From positions 1 through 48,731 of the forward strand of contig DHHD01000009.1 of the NCBI GenBank assembly GCA_002403105.1: DNA of 48,731 nt, given 5' to 3'. Source of the DNA: Anaerolineaceae bacterium UBA4781 (GTDB lineage: Bacteria > Chloroflexota > Anaerolineae > Anaerolineales > Anaerolineaceae). Below the pieces are notes generated by a model that ran no database searches, had not been told where the DNA came from, and was given only the letters and a program-made list of their open reading frames with translations. Positions 1 through 8,613 of the stretch are shown here, one piece after another. The first letter of the stretch is position 1. Every line of letters begins with the position of its first letter. The position numbers and the translations under genes were made by a program.

Positions 1-153
1 AGTTTTCCTAACAGGTTTTTCAGTAGTTTGTCATAAAAACAAACCCGGTCATTTTAGAATAGATTATTCTTGTCACATTTCATTTTTCCCCTTGAAACTG
101 ATATCATATTATCATTGTCCTTAGTAGAATCATAAAAAATCTAGGATTGACCT
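1..153. other. Upstream intergenic region of first GNAT gene
   Basis: This AT-rich stretch has no supported gene. A TTGAAA-like hexamer near 93-98 and TATCAT/TATTAT-like boxes around 105-115 could form a promoter, but I could not find a well-spaced pair. An AGGA element about 7 bases before the ATG at 154 is a reasonable ribosome binding site for the next gene. Confidence 0.4.
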
Positions 154-1278
154 ATGACACTCACCATTAAAGAAGTTAACAACCTAGCTCTTCTAAAACA
201 ATTTGTCAATTTCCCTTATACGCTCTATGCTGGTAATCCTTACTGGGTACCTTCCATCCGAACCAATGTACTGAACACCCTGCGTTGGGATAGGAATCCA
301 GCCTTTGAATATTGCCAGGCTAAATATTGGCTGGCATATAAGGATGGGAAAATCGTTGGGCGTATCGCTGGCATTATCAACCCGCGCTTTGAGGAGCGTT
401 TCCATCGCCGCTACGCGCGTTTTGGCTGGTTTGATTTCATTGATGATCCTGAGGTTTCCGCTGCCTTATTAAAAACCGCGGAAGATTGGGCACGCTCTGA
501 AAAGCAGGATGCCATCCACGGACCGCTCGGTTTTACCAACCTGGATCCTGAAGCCATGCTTGTGGAAGGTTTTGAAGAAGTCGCCACCCTGGCAGCCTCC
601 TATCATTTTCCGTATTACAAAGAGCACATGCAACGCGCCGGATACAGCAAAGATACCGATTATGTCGAGTTTGAAATTAAAGTTCCTAAGGGGAAAGTGG
701 AAAAGATCAGCAAACTGGCGGAGATCGTTGCCAAACGCAATGCTTTACATTTCTTGAATGCAAAAAATAGAAAAGAATTATTGCGTTTTGCCCCACAGAT
801 CTTTGAATTAATGGAAGAGGCCTACTTGCATTATGGAGTGACCCCCCTGACCCGTGAACAGGTGGACGCGTACATCGATCAATATCTGGGTATCATTCCT
901 CCAAAATTTGTGCCCATTGTGCTGGATGAAAAGGAACGCATGGTTGCTTTTGGAATTGCCATGCCCTCCCTCTCGAAAGCCATGCAGAAAAATAAAGGAA
1001 AATTGTATCCTTTCGGATTCATCCCTGTCTTGCGAGCACTGCGCAAGAACGATAAAGCTGACCTGTACCTTATCGCCATCCGTCCCGCATATCAGGGCAT
1101 GGGGGTAAATTCCATGCTCATGGCGAACATGCTGGATGTCTTTCACGAGATGGGTATTACATCTGTTGAATCGAACCCGGAACTGGAAGATAATTACAAA
1201 GTGCAATCGCAGTGGAAGCATTTTGAGACCCGCCAGCATAAACGACGCAGGATATTCATCAAGAAATTGACAGTTTGA
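154..1278 (+). CDS. GNAT-fold N-acetyltransferase-like protein, copy 1
   Basis: This 374-residue protein belongs to a family of long GNAT-like proteins; its substrate is not known. The recognisable part lies near the C-terminus, around residues 305-325, where AIRPAYQGMGVNSMLM matches the acetyl-CoA-binding motif A (Q/R-x-x-G-x-G/A). It is followed by a strand and the segment VESNPELEDN, typical of the end of the fold. The N-terminal 200 residues carry WLAYKDGKIVGRIAGI, which resembles an earlier GNAT beta-strand. It has no signal peptide or membrane segment, so it is probably cytoplasmic. The start is supported by AGGA 7 bases upstream. The next gene is a clear paralogue in tandem, with 122 bases between them. 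Acetyltransferase activity is an inference from fold motifs only. Confidence 0.75.
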   Translation: MTLTIKEVNNLALLKQFVNFPYTLYAGNPYWVPSIRTNVLNTLRWDRNPAFEYCQAKYWLAYKDGKIVGRIAGIINPRFEERFHRRYARFGWFDFIDDPEVSAALLKTAEDWARSEKQDAIHGPLGFTNLDPEAMLVEGFEEVATLAASYHFPYYKEHMQRAGYSKDTDYVEFEIKVPKGKVEKISKLAEIVAKRNALHFLNAKNRKELLRFAPQIFELMEEAYLHYGVTPLTREQVDAYIDQYLGIIPPKFVPIVLDEKERMVAFGIAMPSLSKAMQKNKGKLYPFGFIPVLRALRKNDKADLYLIAIRPAYQGMGVNSMLMANMLDVFHEMGITSVESNPELEDNYKVQSQWKHFETRQHKRRRIFIKKLTV

Positions 1279-1400
1279 CCCAAAAAACCATTTAATCTCT
1301 ATCTGATATCTTTTTTCTATTTAAACTGTTATTATAGGAAATCTCTTATTATCAAGAGAACCATTATTTTCATTCATTATTAATAAGGAATTAAGCTATT

Positions 1401-2528
1401 ATGACCATCACCATCAAGGAAGTAACCAACCGCAGATTATTGCGGAAATTCGTCAATTTTCCATTCAAATTATATAAAGGAAATCCTAACTGGATTCCTA
1501 CCTTGCGGTCAGATGCAATGAACACTCTGCGCAAAGACAAAAATCCCGCTTTTGCATTTTGCAGAGCGAAATACTGGCTGGCATATAAAGACGGCAAAAT
1601 TGCCGGGCGTATCGCCGGTATTATTAATCCACGCTATCAAGAACGTTGGGGGAATGCCTATGCACGCTTTGGCTGGATCGATTTCATTGATGATGACCAG
1701 ATCTCGCGTGCCTTATTAGCCAAAGTGGAAGAATGGGCCCAAGAACAGGGCATGCAAGCTGTGCATGGACCATTAGGATTCACTGACATGGATCCAGAAG
1801 CTATGTTGGTGGAAGGATTTGATGAAATGGGAACGCTGATAGGTATCTACAATTACTCTTATTACCGTACCCACATGGAAAATGCCGGATATGTGAAGGA
1901 TACCGATTGGGTTGAATTTGAGATCAAGGTACCAGCCGGTGGGGTGGAAAAGATCAGAAAACTCGCTGAAATCGTCGAAGAACGCTATCACCTGCATTAT
2001 CTGGACGCAAAGAACAAGAAAGAATTGCTTCTTTATGCCCGGCAGTTATTCGAACTGCTGGATGAAACTTACCAGCACCTGTATGGGGTCACTCCCTTAT
2101 CACAGGAACAGATAGATGCTTACATCACTCAGTATTTGGGATTCCTATCCCCGGAATTTGTACCGATCATATTGGATGAGACAAATAAAATGGTTGCATT
2201 TGGAATTGCCATGCCTTCGCTCTCCCAAGCATTGCGAAAATCCAAAGGCAGACTCTTCCCTTTAGGTTTTCTTTATTTGCTGCATGCATTGCGAAAGAAT
2301 GATAAAGGCGATCTCTGTCTCATTGCCGTCCGCAAAGACTTTCAGGGAAAAGGCGTGAATTCCATGTTGATGACCCGTCTGCTGGATGTCTTCACCCGCA
2401 TGGGTATCACCTCCGTGGAATCCAATCCCGAATTGGAAGATAATATCAATGTGCAAGCACAATGGAAGCATTTTGGATTTCGCCAGCACAAACGCCGCAG
2501 GGTTTTTATCAAGAATATGAAAAATTGA
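1401..2528 (+). CDS. GNAT-fold N-acetyltransferase-like protein, copy 2
   Basis: This 375-residue protein is a tandem paralogue of the preceding gene and is collinear with it over the full length. Shared stretches include KYWLAYKDGKI, GRIAGIINPR, HGPLGF, DPEAMLVEGF and ESNPELEDN. Motif A here reads AVRKDFQGKGVNSMLM, near residue 310. AAGGAATTAAG lies upstream of the ATG. The two copies differ mainly in surface residues, so this is an established duplication rather than a recent one. The intergenic segment has a TATTAT box and its own ribosome binding site, and copy 2 is followed by a terminator, so the two could be transcribed together. No substrate can be named from sequence. Confidence 0.75.
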   Translation: MTITIKEVTNRRLLRKFVNFPFKLYKGNPNWIPTLRSDAMNTLRKDKNPAFAFCRAKYWLAYKDGKIAGRIAGIINPRYQERWGNAYARFGWIDFIDDDQISRALLAKVEEWAQEQGMQAVHGPLGFTDMDPEAMLVEGFDEMGTLIGIYNYSYYRTHMENAGYVKDTDWVEFEIKVPAGGVEKIRKLAEIVEERYHLHYLDAKNKKELLLYARQLFELLDETYQHLYGVTPLSQEQIDAYITQYLGFLSPEFVPIILDETNKMVAFGIAMPSLSQALRKSKGRLFPLGFLYLLHALRKNDKGDLCLIAVRKDFQGKGVNSMLMTRLLDVFTRMGITSVESNPELEDNINVQAQWKHFGFRQHKRRRVFIKNMKN

Positions 2529-2557
2529 AAAATTCATAAAATCGCCTTGGTTAAAAA

Positions 2558-2590
2558 GGGGCTGAGATCGAATCTCGGCTTCTTTTTTTT
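2558..2590 (+). terminator. Intrinsic terminator after the GNAT pair
   Basis: The stem GCTGAGAT / ATCTCGGC (2561-2568 with 2572-2579, one G-U pair, CGA loop) is followed by TTC and a run of eight T. It ends transcription of the upstream paralogue pair. Confidence 0.8.
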
Positions 2591-2641
2591 AATCAGTTGA
2601 TCTTTCTTCAGGGAAAGCGTATGGTTTTTCTCCTGAAATTG

Positions 2642-2670
2642 TTGCATAGTTTTTTTATTGGGTATATCAT
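2642..2670 (+). promoter_or_regulatory. Sigma-70-type promoter for the amidohydrolase gene
   Basis: TTGCAT (2642-2647) and TATCAT (2665-2670) are separated by 17 bases. The position downstream of the terminator and about 55 bases before the ATG at 2727 fits a promoter for that gene. The GAGGT element just before the ATG is its ribosome binding site. Confidence 0.55.
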
Positions 2671-2726
2671 ACTGGTCAGGACCTATTCATCATAAGTTTT
2701 TAAAATCACGAAAGAGGTAAACATCC

Positions 2727-4055
2727 ATGACCAATATGCTCTTAAAAAATTGCGATGTTCTCAGTTTTGCAGGGGGTAAAGCCCATATTGAATTCAATCA
2801 CGATATTGCCATCCACGGCGATTCCATCACAGCCGTTGAAAAAACAGGCACCCTGCGGGAAGCTGAATTTGAGCAATGCATGGATACCTCCGGGCTACTG
2901 GCAGTACCGGGTTTCATCAACACTCATGCACATGTTCCCATGGTGTTATTCCGCAATCTCGCAGAAGATGTTACCGTATCCGAATGGTTCAACGATTACA
3001 TCTGGCCAATGGAATCCAACCTTACCGAAGAGGATGTGTATTGGGGCGCACAACTGGGGCTGGCAGAGATGATCGAAAACGGCATCACCTGCGTAGCCGA
3101 CCATTACTTTTTCATGGATGAAGTCGCTAAAGCAGTAGAGATGGCTGGTACACGCGCCAACCTGGTATGGGCGATCTTTGCGCATCAAGGGGAAGAGATG
3201 CTGGATAAAACCATTGATTTCACTAAACGCTGGCAGGGGAAGGCGGATGGACGCATCACCACCTGGTTGGGACCGCATGCACCCTACACGACCAACCCCG
3301 ATTACCTCAAGCTGTGTGCTCAAAAAGCACAGAAGAATGGGCTGGGCATCCACATTCACGTTTCAGAAACCGCAGCACAGGTGGACTTAAGTTTGAAGGA
3401 ATTTGGCATCACGCCCGTGCAGCAGATCAGGGACTGCGGAATTTTGGATGTGCCCAGTATTTTGGCGCATGTGGTCGACCCGCGCGGGGAAGATTTCGAT
3501 ATCCTAGCAAGCCATGCTACCGGTATCGCCCAAGCACCTAAAACCTATCTGAAATCAGGCATGGGATTGGCGCCCATCCATCAATACATGGAATATGGCA
3601 TCCCCTTCGGTCTGGCAACCGATGGAGCGGTGAGCAACAACACGTTGGATATCATGGAACAGATGCGCTTGCTGGCTCTATTTGGTAAATATCAGAAACT
3701 GGATCCAACCAGCATGAAGTTGGAGGATATTGCAGATATCGCCTTCCACGGCAGCGCCAAAGTGATGCATCTTCCTGGAAAGATCGGTGAATTGAAACCC
3801 GGTATGCTGGCGGATATCACCCTCATCCGCCAGGACGGATTGAATTCCACTCCCAAAGCCAATCCGCTGGCATTCCTCATCTATTGTGCAAAATCAAACG
3901 ATGTGGACACCGTGTTGTGCAACGGAAAGGTGTTGATGCAGGGACGCAAGCTTCTTACTCTGGATAAAGCTCGCATTCAGCAAGAAGTGCAGAACCGTCT
4001 GCAGCGCTTAAGCCAGCGCTTGCCTGCTGAGCGTATTGCATTTTACCCGGCTTGA
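2727..4055 (+). CDS. mtaD: 5-methylthioadenosine/S-adenosylhomocysteine deaminase-like amidohydrolase
   Basis: This 442-residue protein is a metal-dependent amidohydrolase of the MtaD/TrzN-like branch, which deaminates methylthioadenosine, SAH or related purine nucleosides to the inosine forms. Visible motifs in order are the metal-binding NTHAHVP (about residue 64), the HIHVSET segment with the catalytic Glu, ILAHVV in the place of the usual AHCV, and ATDGAVSNN with the metal-binding Asp. The C-terminal segment GELKPGMLADITLI is the standard second half of the composite beta-sandwich. The length is typical. It is followed by convergent plsY with a 14-base gap. A role in methionine salvage fits the mtnA-kinase-ahcY operon 6 kb away. 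SsnA-type or other aminohydrolase activity was considered but fits less well. Confidence 0.82.
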   Translation: MTNMLLKNCDVLSFAGGKAHIEFNHDIAIHGDSITAVEKTGTLREAEFEQCMDTSGLLAVPGFINTHAHVPMVLFRNLAEDVTVSEWFNDYIWPMESNLTEEDVYWGAQLGLAEMIENGITCVADHYFFMDEVAKAVEMAGTRANLVWAIFAHQGEEMLDKTIDFTKRWQGKADGRITTWLGPHAPYTTNPDYLKLCAQKAQKNGLGIHIHVSETAAQVDLSLKEFGITPVQQIRDCGILDVPSILAHVVDPRGEDFDILASHATGIAQAPKTYLKSGMGLAPIHQYMEYGIPFGLATDGAVSNNTLDIMEQMRLLALFGKYQKLDPTSMKLEDIADIAFHGSAKVMHLPGKIGELKPGMLADITLIRQDGLNSTPKANPLAFLIYCAKSNDVDTVLCNGKVLMQGRKLLTLDKARIQQEVQNRLQRLSQRLPAERIAFYPA

Positions 4056-4069
4056 TTTGTTCGGCAATA

Positions 4070-4663
4070 TTAATAATTGGTGGGAAGTTCCTTCCCCTTC
4101 AGTAAACGCTTGATATTCTCGCGGTGGCTCCACCAAATAATGCCGCACAGCACAACTCCGAGCAGAACATAAGGGATTGTTTTGTATTTTAACCAGAATG
4201 CCAGCGGCAGCAGTAACCCCACCCCGAGATTGACCAAGCTCATCAGCTTGACCCATTTCACTGTCAGATACCAGATGGCCAGAAAAAAGGCAAAGAACGG
4301 TAGCCCAAAATAAAAAGCCAGCAATCCAAAGGTCGCAGCTACCCCCTTACCGCCCTTGAACCCCATCCAGAAGGAAAAAATATGCCCGATGACCGACATG
4401 AGGGAAATGACCAGTATTTGCCACTCATTGGGAAAAAGCTGCCGGGCTGCTAAAGCGGGAAAATATGCCTTGGAAGCATCCAGAATTGCCACCACCAGCC
4501 CCCAACGAAAACCCAACGCGCGGGTGATATTGGTGCTGCCGATATTTCCACTGCCCACCTGGCGAATATCGATCCCACGCGTTCTGGCTATCAAGAGACC
4601 AAAGGGAATGGACCCAATTAAATATGCGCCCAAACACGCAGCTAGAAAAGAAAAAGTGTTCAT
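4070..4663 (-). CDS. plsY: Glycerol-3-phosphate acyltransferase PlsY
   Basis: This integral membrane enzyme transfers an acyl group from acyl phosphate to glycerol-3-phosphate, the first step of phosphatidic acid synthesis. The N-terminal segment AYLIGSIPFGLLIAR, then GSGNIGSTNITRALG and, further on, GFKGGKGVAATFG are the three conserved PlsY signatures. There are about five to six membrane helices. The length of about 197 residues is normal. I chose ATG 4663, which places the first helix right at the N-terminus as in the family. A GTG at 4684 in the same frame, extending the protein by seven residues, is possible. The gene converges on the amidohydrolase gene and diverges from the Smr gene. 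Confidence 0.93.
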   Translation of the reverse strand: MNTFSFLAACLGAYLIGSIPFGLLIARTRGIDIRQVGSGNIGSTNITRALGFRWGLVVAILDASKAYFPALAARQLFPNEWQILVISLMSVIGHIFSFWMGFKGGKGVAATFGLLAFYFGLPFFAFFLAIWYLTVKWVKLMSLVNLGVGLLLPLAFWLKYKTIPYVLLGVVLCGIIWWSHRENIKRLLKGKELPTNY

Positions 4664-4732
4664 TTCATCATTATTAACTTCCACTTACGGAAATAGTTGC
4701 GATCGAATGAATATAAAGTACATATATGCCAT

Positions 4733-4761
4733 TTGAAAAGAAATCCCTTTTTTGTTATTAT
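4733..4761 (+). promoter_or_regulatory. Sigma-70-type promoter for the Smr-domain gene
   Basis: TTGAAA (4733-4738), a 17-base spacer and TATTAT (4756-4761) form a good promoter. The predicted transcription start near 4768 lies downstream of the ATG at 4726 and upstream of the ATG at 4789, so it helps decide the start of the next gene. Confidence 0.7.
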
Positions 4762-4788
4762 CTGTTTCATCAGAAAAAGGATGGTGCC

Positions 4789-5151
4789 ATGCCTAAAAAA
4801 CAATTCACTCGAGAACTGTCTAAAATGAATATTGAAGAAGGCATGCCCTCTCTTGCAGAAGCCTCAGTACGTATGAACCAATTTATTAATGAATCTCAAC
4901 ATTCAGGATTACGGGTCATCAAGATCATCCATGGTTATGGCTCCAGTGGCGTGGGGGGAAGATTACGCAGCGGTCTGCGTCAGGAATTAGCCAAACGAAA
5001 GCAAAATGGCAAGATCAAAGATTTCATCCCCGGTGAGCGTTTTGGGGTCAATGAAGAAACCTTGCTGTATATTCAACAATACACAACGCTTAAAGTGGAC
5101 CCGGATTTCAGCATGCAAAATCCGGGTATAACTGTGATCATCTTATATTAA
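4789..5151 (+). CDS. Smr (MutS2 C-terminal-like) domain protein
   Basis: This is a 120-residue protein consisting mostly of one Smr domain, a fold with nicking or RNA-cleaving activity in some relatives. The signature is an acidic start (MNIEEGMPSLAEAS), a helix ending in FIN, then VIKIIHGYGSSGVGGRLRSGL, which matches the HG.G...LR core. The D-x-H motif of active Smr nucleases is not obvious at the N-terminal end, so catalysis is uncertain. I chose ATG 4789 because AAAAAGG lies 10 bases upstream and the predicted promoter lies between the two possible starts. It is followed by recA, which has its own promoter. A role in DNA repair or RNA quality control is inferred from the domain only. Confidence 0.75.
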   Translation: MPKKQFTRELSKMNIEEGMPSLAEASVRMNQFINESQHSGLRVIKIIHGYGSSGVGGRLRSGLRQELAKRKQNGKIKDFIPGERFGVNEETLLYIQQYTTLKVDPDFSMQNPGITVIILY

Positions 5152-5189
5152 GGAATTGATTCTTCTGAATAAATTTTATTAGAACATCC

Positions 5190-5219
5190 TTGCTATTAAT
5201 AGATCAATAGAGATATAAT
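5190..5219 (+). promoter_or_regulatory. Sigma-70-type promoter for recA
   Basis: TTGCTA (5190-5195), an 18-base spacer and a perfect TATAAT (5214-5219) precede recA. I did not see an obvious LexA-type operator of the enterobacterial or Bacillus consensus overlapping it. Confidence 0.7.
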
Positions 5220-5257
5220 ATACTCATTGAAGAATTCATTTGGTGGAGGAGAAAACC

Positions 5258-6331
5258 ATGCCCGCAAAAAACAATGAAACGCAGGTGGATCAGGCCAAAC
5301 AGGCAGTGCTGGATAAAGCGCTGGATGATATTAAAAAACGCTACGGGGATGGATCAATCCTACGCCTTGGTGAAGCTACTCACATGGAAGTCGCTTCCAT
5401 TCCGACAGGTTCTCTATCTCTGGATATCGCACTCGGCATAGGTGGCATTCCACGCGGCAGAGTTAGTGAGATCTTCGGGCCTGAAGCCTCAGGCAAAACT
5501 ACCATTTGTTTGCACCTGGCAGCCGAAGCCCAAAAGATGGGCGGGACAGTAGCTTTCGTTGATATGGAGCACGCCCTCGACCCGGCGTATGCAGCCAGGG
5601 TGGGGGTGAATGTGAACGAACTGCTCATCTCGCAGCCCGATTTTGGCGAACAAGCACTGGAGATCGTCCAGACACTGGTGCGCTCTGGTGCACTGGATCT
5701 CGTCATCGTTGATTCTGTGGCAGCTCTGGTTCCCCGCTCGGAGATCGAAGGGGATATGGGTGATGCTACCATGGGTATGCAGGCACGTTTGATGTCACAA
5801 GCTCTGCGCAAACTTTCCGGCGCTATCAATGAAACCCACACCGCAGTGGTTTTCACCAACCAGTTACGCCAGAAAATTGGCGTCATGTTCGGAAACCCCG
5901 AAACCACCACCGGAGGAATGGCGTTGAAATTCTATTCTTCCATCCGGTTGGATGTACGTCGCATCCAATCCATCAAACGCCAGGCGGAAATTATCGGTAA
6001 TCGCGTGCGTGTACGTGTGGTCAAAAATAAAGTTGCCCCACCCTTCCGTACTGCGGAATTTGACATTATGTATAACGAGGGCATCTCTAAAGTCGGCGAC
6101 ATTCTGGATCTCGGTTCCGAATTGGATGTGATCAACAAACGCGGCGCATTCTATTCTTTCGGAGATGTTCGGCTTGGACAAGGACGCGAGAATTCCAAAG
6201 AATTCTTGCAGCAAAACCCTGAAATCTGTGCAGAGGTTGAAAAAGCGGTACGCAAACAAGCCATGGAAGCGCAATTGCCCAGTTTCGCGGACGAAGAGGT
6301 TCAAGATCAGGGTGAAATCGAAGCCCTTTAA
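5258..6331 (+). CDS. recA: Recombinase RecA
   Basis: RecA is the ATP-dependent strand-exchange protein of homologous recombination and co-protease of the SOS response. The sequence is canonical. The Walker A GPEASGKTT lies near residue 65, the MAW-type signature SLSLDIALGIGGIPRGR precedes it, LVIVDSVAALVPRSEI is Walker B and the start of L1, and FTNQLRQKIGVMFGNPETTTGG covers the L2 loop. The C-terminal tail is acidic (DEEVQDQGEIEAL), as usual. At 357 residues it has normal length. I chose ATG 5258 because GGAGGAG lies 5-6 bases upstream; an in-frame TTG at 5240 would place that ribosome binding site inside the gene. No terminator is visible before the C39-like gene, which has its own -10 element. 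Confidence 0.98.
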   Translation: MPAKNNETQVDQAKQAVLDKALDDIKKRYGDGSILRLGEATHMEVASIPTGSLSLDIALGIGGIPRGRVSEIFGPEASGKTTICLHLAAEAQKMGGTVAFVDMEHALDPAYAARVGVNVNELLISQPDFGEQALEIVQTLVRSGALDLVIVDSVAALVPRSEIEGDMGDATMGMQARLMSQALRKLSGAINETHTAVVFTNQLRQKIGVMFGNPETTTGGMALKFYSSIRLDVRRIQSIKRQAEIIGNRVRVRVVKNKVAPPFRTAEFDIMYNEGISKVGDILDLGSELDVINKRGAFYSFGDVRLGQGRENSKEFLQQNPEICAEVEKAVRKQAMEAQLPSFADEEVQDQGEIEAL

Positions 6332-6365
6332 TTCCATTGTCAACGATAAGAGAATAATCTGAAAA

Positions 6366-6374
6366 TGCTATAAT
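6366..6374 (+). promoter_or_regulatory. Extended -10 promoter element for the C39-like gene
   Basis: TGCTATAAT (6366-6374) is a perfect TGn-extended -10 about 30 bases before the ATG at 6410. No well-spaced -35 box is present, as is common for extended -10 promoters. Confidence 0.5.
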
Positions 6375-6409
6375 TGGCAGCATTCTTGCATTTAAACCAT
6401 TGAACAATC

Positions 6410-7279
6410 ATGAAAACTGGTGAACGAATTCCTCGCAGTCTAGCGATTATTGTGATTCTCATTGTGCTCATTGTGTGTGTGTTAGTTGGAATAGCCGGAG
6501 CACGTTGGTTGGATTTTAATCTCGCTGATCTTCTTCACCTCATGGAGAAAGAAACCATCCTTACTCTATCCGATTACCAATCCAGCCAACCTACTCCCAC
6601 CCCTTTTTTGCCAATTGCAACTGAAAATGCACAATTAACGTTTACTGACCCCAATCTATCTGCAACCAGCATAATATTGCCAACCAGTACCTCTATCCCA
6701 ACTCCCACAGAAGTGTCCATTCCTGCATCACATTATATTGATGATGTCTACGGGATGGCACAGATGACCACGTTGGATTGTGAGATGCGTTCAGCAGTTG
6801 ATTGGGCACGCGCTTTCGGCATAATCATCGATGAAACGGAGTTCATTTCAAAACTTCCCTATTCAGATGACCCTGAAATGGGATTTGTTGGAGAAATCGA
6901 TGGAGAAATGGGGCAGCTTCCTCCGGATGGATACGGCGTTTATCCCCCGCCTATCGCAAGTATTTTACGTGATTATGGTTTGAACGCCCAATCTGTCAAG
7001 AACATGACCTATGAGAACATTCAGCGAGAAATCGCCAACGATCGTCCGGTGATCGTGTGGATCGTCAATTTGCCATTTGAGATCGATCAATCCATCTATA
7101 CAGCTTCCAATGGCAACACAGTTCCGGTAGCTCGATTTGAACATACCTGGATCGTCACCGGTTATAACCTTTCTACTGTAACAGTGGTGGATAGTGAATG
7201 GACATATAATGTGGTTTTGGAAACTTTCTTGGAACGTTGGGCGGTCCTTGAAAATCGTGCCATAATCTTACAAGAATAA
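6410..7279 (+). CDS. Membrane-anchored C39-like cysteine peptidase domain protein
   Basis: This 289-residue protein has one N-terminal membrane helix (about residues 11-32), a Thr/Pro/Ser-rich linker (about 58-105, with PTPTP repeats) and an extracytoplasmic papain-like domain of the Peptidase_C39_2 type. The likely catalytic Cys is C124 in TTLDCEMRSAV, the His is H245 in FEHTWIVTGY and the Asp is D261 in VVDSEW. The order and spacing match the family. No ABC transporter or bacteriocin partner lies beside it, so it is not an obvious leader peptidase. Members of this family are often of unknown substrate and some may be inactive. It is transcribed away from recA and followed by a strong bidirectional terminator. 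Confidence 0.75.
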   Translation: MKTGERIPRSLAIIVILIVLIVCVLVGIAGARWLDFNLADLLHLMEKETILTLSDYQSSQPTPTPFLPIATENAQLTFTDPNLSATSIILPTSTSIPTPTEVSIPASHYIDDVYGMAQMTTLDCEMRSAVDWARAFGIIIDETEFISKLPYSDDPEMGFVGEIDGEMGQLPPDGYGVYPPPIASILRDYGLNAQSVKNMTYENIQREIANDRPVIVWIVNLPFEIDQSIYTASNGNTVPVARFEHTWIVTGYNLSTVTVVDSEWTYNVVLETFLERWAVLENRAIILQE

Positions 7280-7284
7280 TTAAA

Positions 7285-7315
7285 AACTGGTGATGCGAAC
7301 ATCACCAGTTTTTTT
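7285..7315 (+). terminator. Bidirectional intrinsic terminator
   Basis: A perfect stem AACTGGTGATG / CATCACCAGTT with a four-base loop is followed by seven T on the plus strand; the minus strand has a T run as well. It lies between the convergent C39-like gene and ahcY and can serve both. Confidence 0.92.
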
Positions 7316-7337
7316 GTCATGATTTTTAAAAGGAATT

Positions 7338-8597
7338 TTATGTGCCATGTTCCCATGATTTCAAATACTTTTCCTGTGCAGGTGTGAGTACATCAATATC
7401 GACACCCATGGCTTCTAGCTTAAGTTTAGCAATTCCCCGATCGATCGCTTCGGGTACACTGTATACTTTATTTTCCATTTCAGCATGATGCTTGATCATA
7501 TATTCAAGACTCAGAGCCTGGTTGGCAAAAGACATATCCATTACACTGGCGGGGTGCCCTTCGGCGGCTGCCAGATTGATCAGGCGACCTTCTCCCAATA
7601 AGAAAATATGTCGACCATCTTTTAAGATATATTCTTCAACAAACTGGCGAACATGTCGCTTTGACACAGACATTTCTTCAAGAGCGGGAATATTGATTTC
7701 AACATTGAAATGCCCTGAGTTTGAAATGATCGCGCCATCTTTCATCCCTTCGAAATGGCTTTTATCCAGAACATTTAAATCACCGGTCAAAGTGCAGAAA
7801 ATATCGCCATATTTAACCGCTTCTTGCATTGGCATCACTCGATAGCCATCCATCACCGCTTCCAATGCTTTTAATGGATCAACCTCAGTGACGATCACGT
7901 TTGCGCCCATCCCTCTAGCCCTCATTGCCAGACCACGAGCGCACCAGCCATATCCGACTACGACAAAATTCTTTCCAGAAAGAAGAATGTTCGTTGCCCG
8001 AATGATCCCATCCAATGTGGATTGCCCGGTGCCATAGCGGTTATCAAAGAAATGTTTTGTCATGGCATCATTCACTGCGATAATGGGATATTTTAGAGCA
8101 CCATCGGCTGCCATCGCGCGCAAGCGGATAACACCCGTGGTAGTCTCTTCGGTACCGCCCTGTACATTTTCAAGCAGATCACGTCGATCTGTATGTAAGG
8201 TACTGACCAGATCCGCTCCATCATCCATGGTGTAATGTGGTTTGTGATCGAGTACTGCATGGATGTGTTTGTAATAAATTTCATTACTCTCGCCTTTGAT
8301 AGCAAATACTGGAATCTCAAAACGAGAAACCAGTGCAGCTGCGATATCATCCTGTGTTGAAAGTGGATTCGAAGCCGTCAGCATTACATCAGCTCCACCC
8401 GCTTGCAAAGTGGTCATCAGGTTAGCAGTTTCTGCGGTCACATGCAAACAAGCAGAAGCACGGACTCCCTGCAGAGGTTTTTCTTTCGCAAAGCGTTCGC
8501 GGATCGAGCGCAGAACCGGCATCTCACGTTCAGCCCATTCCATGCGCAAACTACCGCCTTCAGCTTGATTTAGATCTTTTACATCATATTCTGACAT
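7338..8597 (-). CDS. ahcY: Adenosylhomocysteinase (SAH hydrolase)
   Basis: AhcY splits S-adenosylhomocysteine into adenosine and homocysteine using bound NAD. At 419 residues it is the short form typical of thermophile and archaeal-type enzymes, without the internal insertion of the long form. Its C-terminus ends QEKYLKSWEHGT instead of the long form's KPDHYRY. Active-site features visible are H52 in LHVTAETANL, E151 in GTEETTTG, and K181 and D185 in VNDAMTKHFFDN. The NAD-binding loop GYGWCARG lies at 215-222. The ATG is preceded by GAGAGGAA. It is the last gene of a minus-strand operon after a PfkB kinase (16-base gap) and mtnA. The kinase beside it would remove the adenosine product. Confidence 0.96.
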   Translation of the reverse strand: MSEYDVKDLNQAEGGSLRMEWAEREMPVLRSIRERFAKEKPLQGVRASACLHVTAETANLMTTLQAGGADVMLTASNPLSTQDDIAAALVSRFEIPVFAIKGESNEIYYKHIHAVLDHKPHYTMDDGADLVSTLHTDRRDLLENVQGGTEETTTGVIRLRAMAADGALKYPIIAVNDAMTKHFFDNRYGTGQSTLDGIIRATNILLSGKNFVVVGYGWCARGLAMRARGMGANVIVTEVDPLKALEAVMDGYRVMPMQEAVKYGDIFCTLTGDLNVLDKSHFEGMKDGAIISNSGHFNVEINIPALEEMSVSKRHVRQFVEEYILKDGRHIFLLGEGRLINLAAAEGHPASVMDMSFANQALSLEYMIKHHAEMENKVYSVPEAIDRGIAKLKLEAMGVDIDVLTPAQEKYLKSWEHGT

Positions 8598-8613
8598 GGA
8601 TAAATTCCTCTCT

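Noticed and set aside
808..1239. 143-residue minus-strand frame inside the first GNAT gene
   Set aside because: It is antisense to a conserved coding region, with a similar shadow in the paralogue; no domain is visible.
2727..4055. SsnA of the selenium-linked purine cluster
   Set aside because: The motifs and the second half match methylthioadenosine/SAH deaminases better than SsnA, and the gene lies 30 kb away from the YgeW region.
4356..4736. 126-residue plus-strand frame across plsY
   Set aside because: It is antisense to a well-supported plsY and has no ribosome binding site or family match.
5380..5910. 176-residue open frame on the minus strand within recA
   Set aside because: It is a shadow of recA codon usage, with Ser/Arg-rich composition and no family features.
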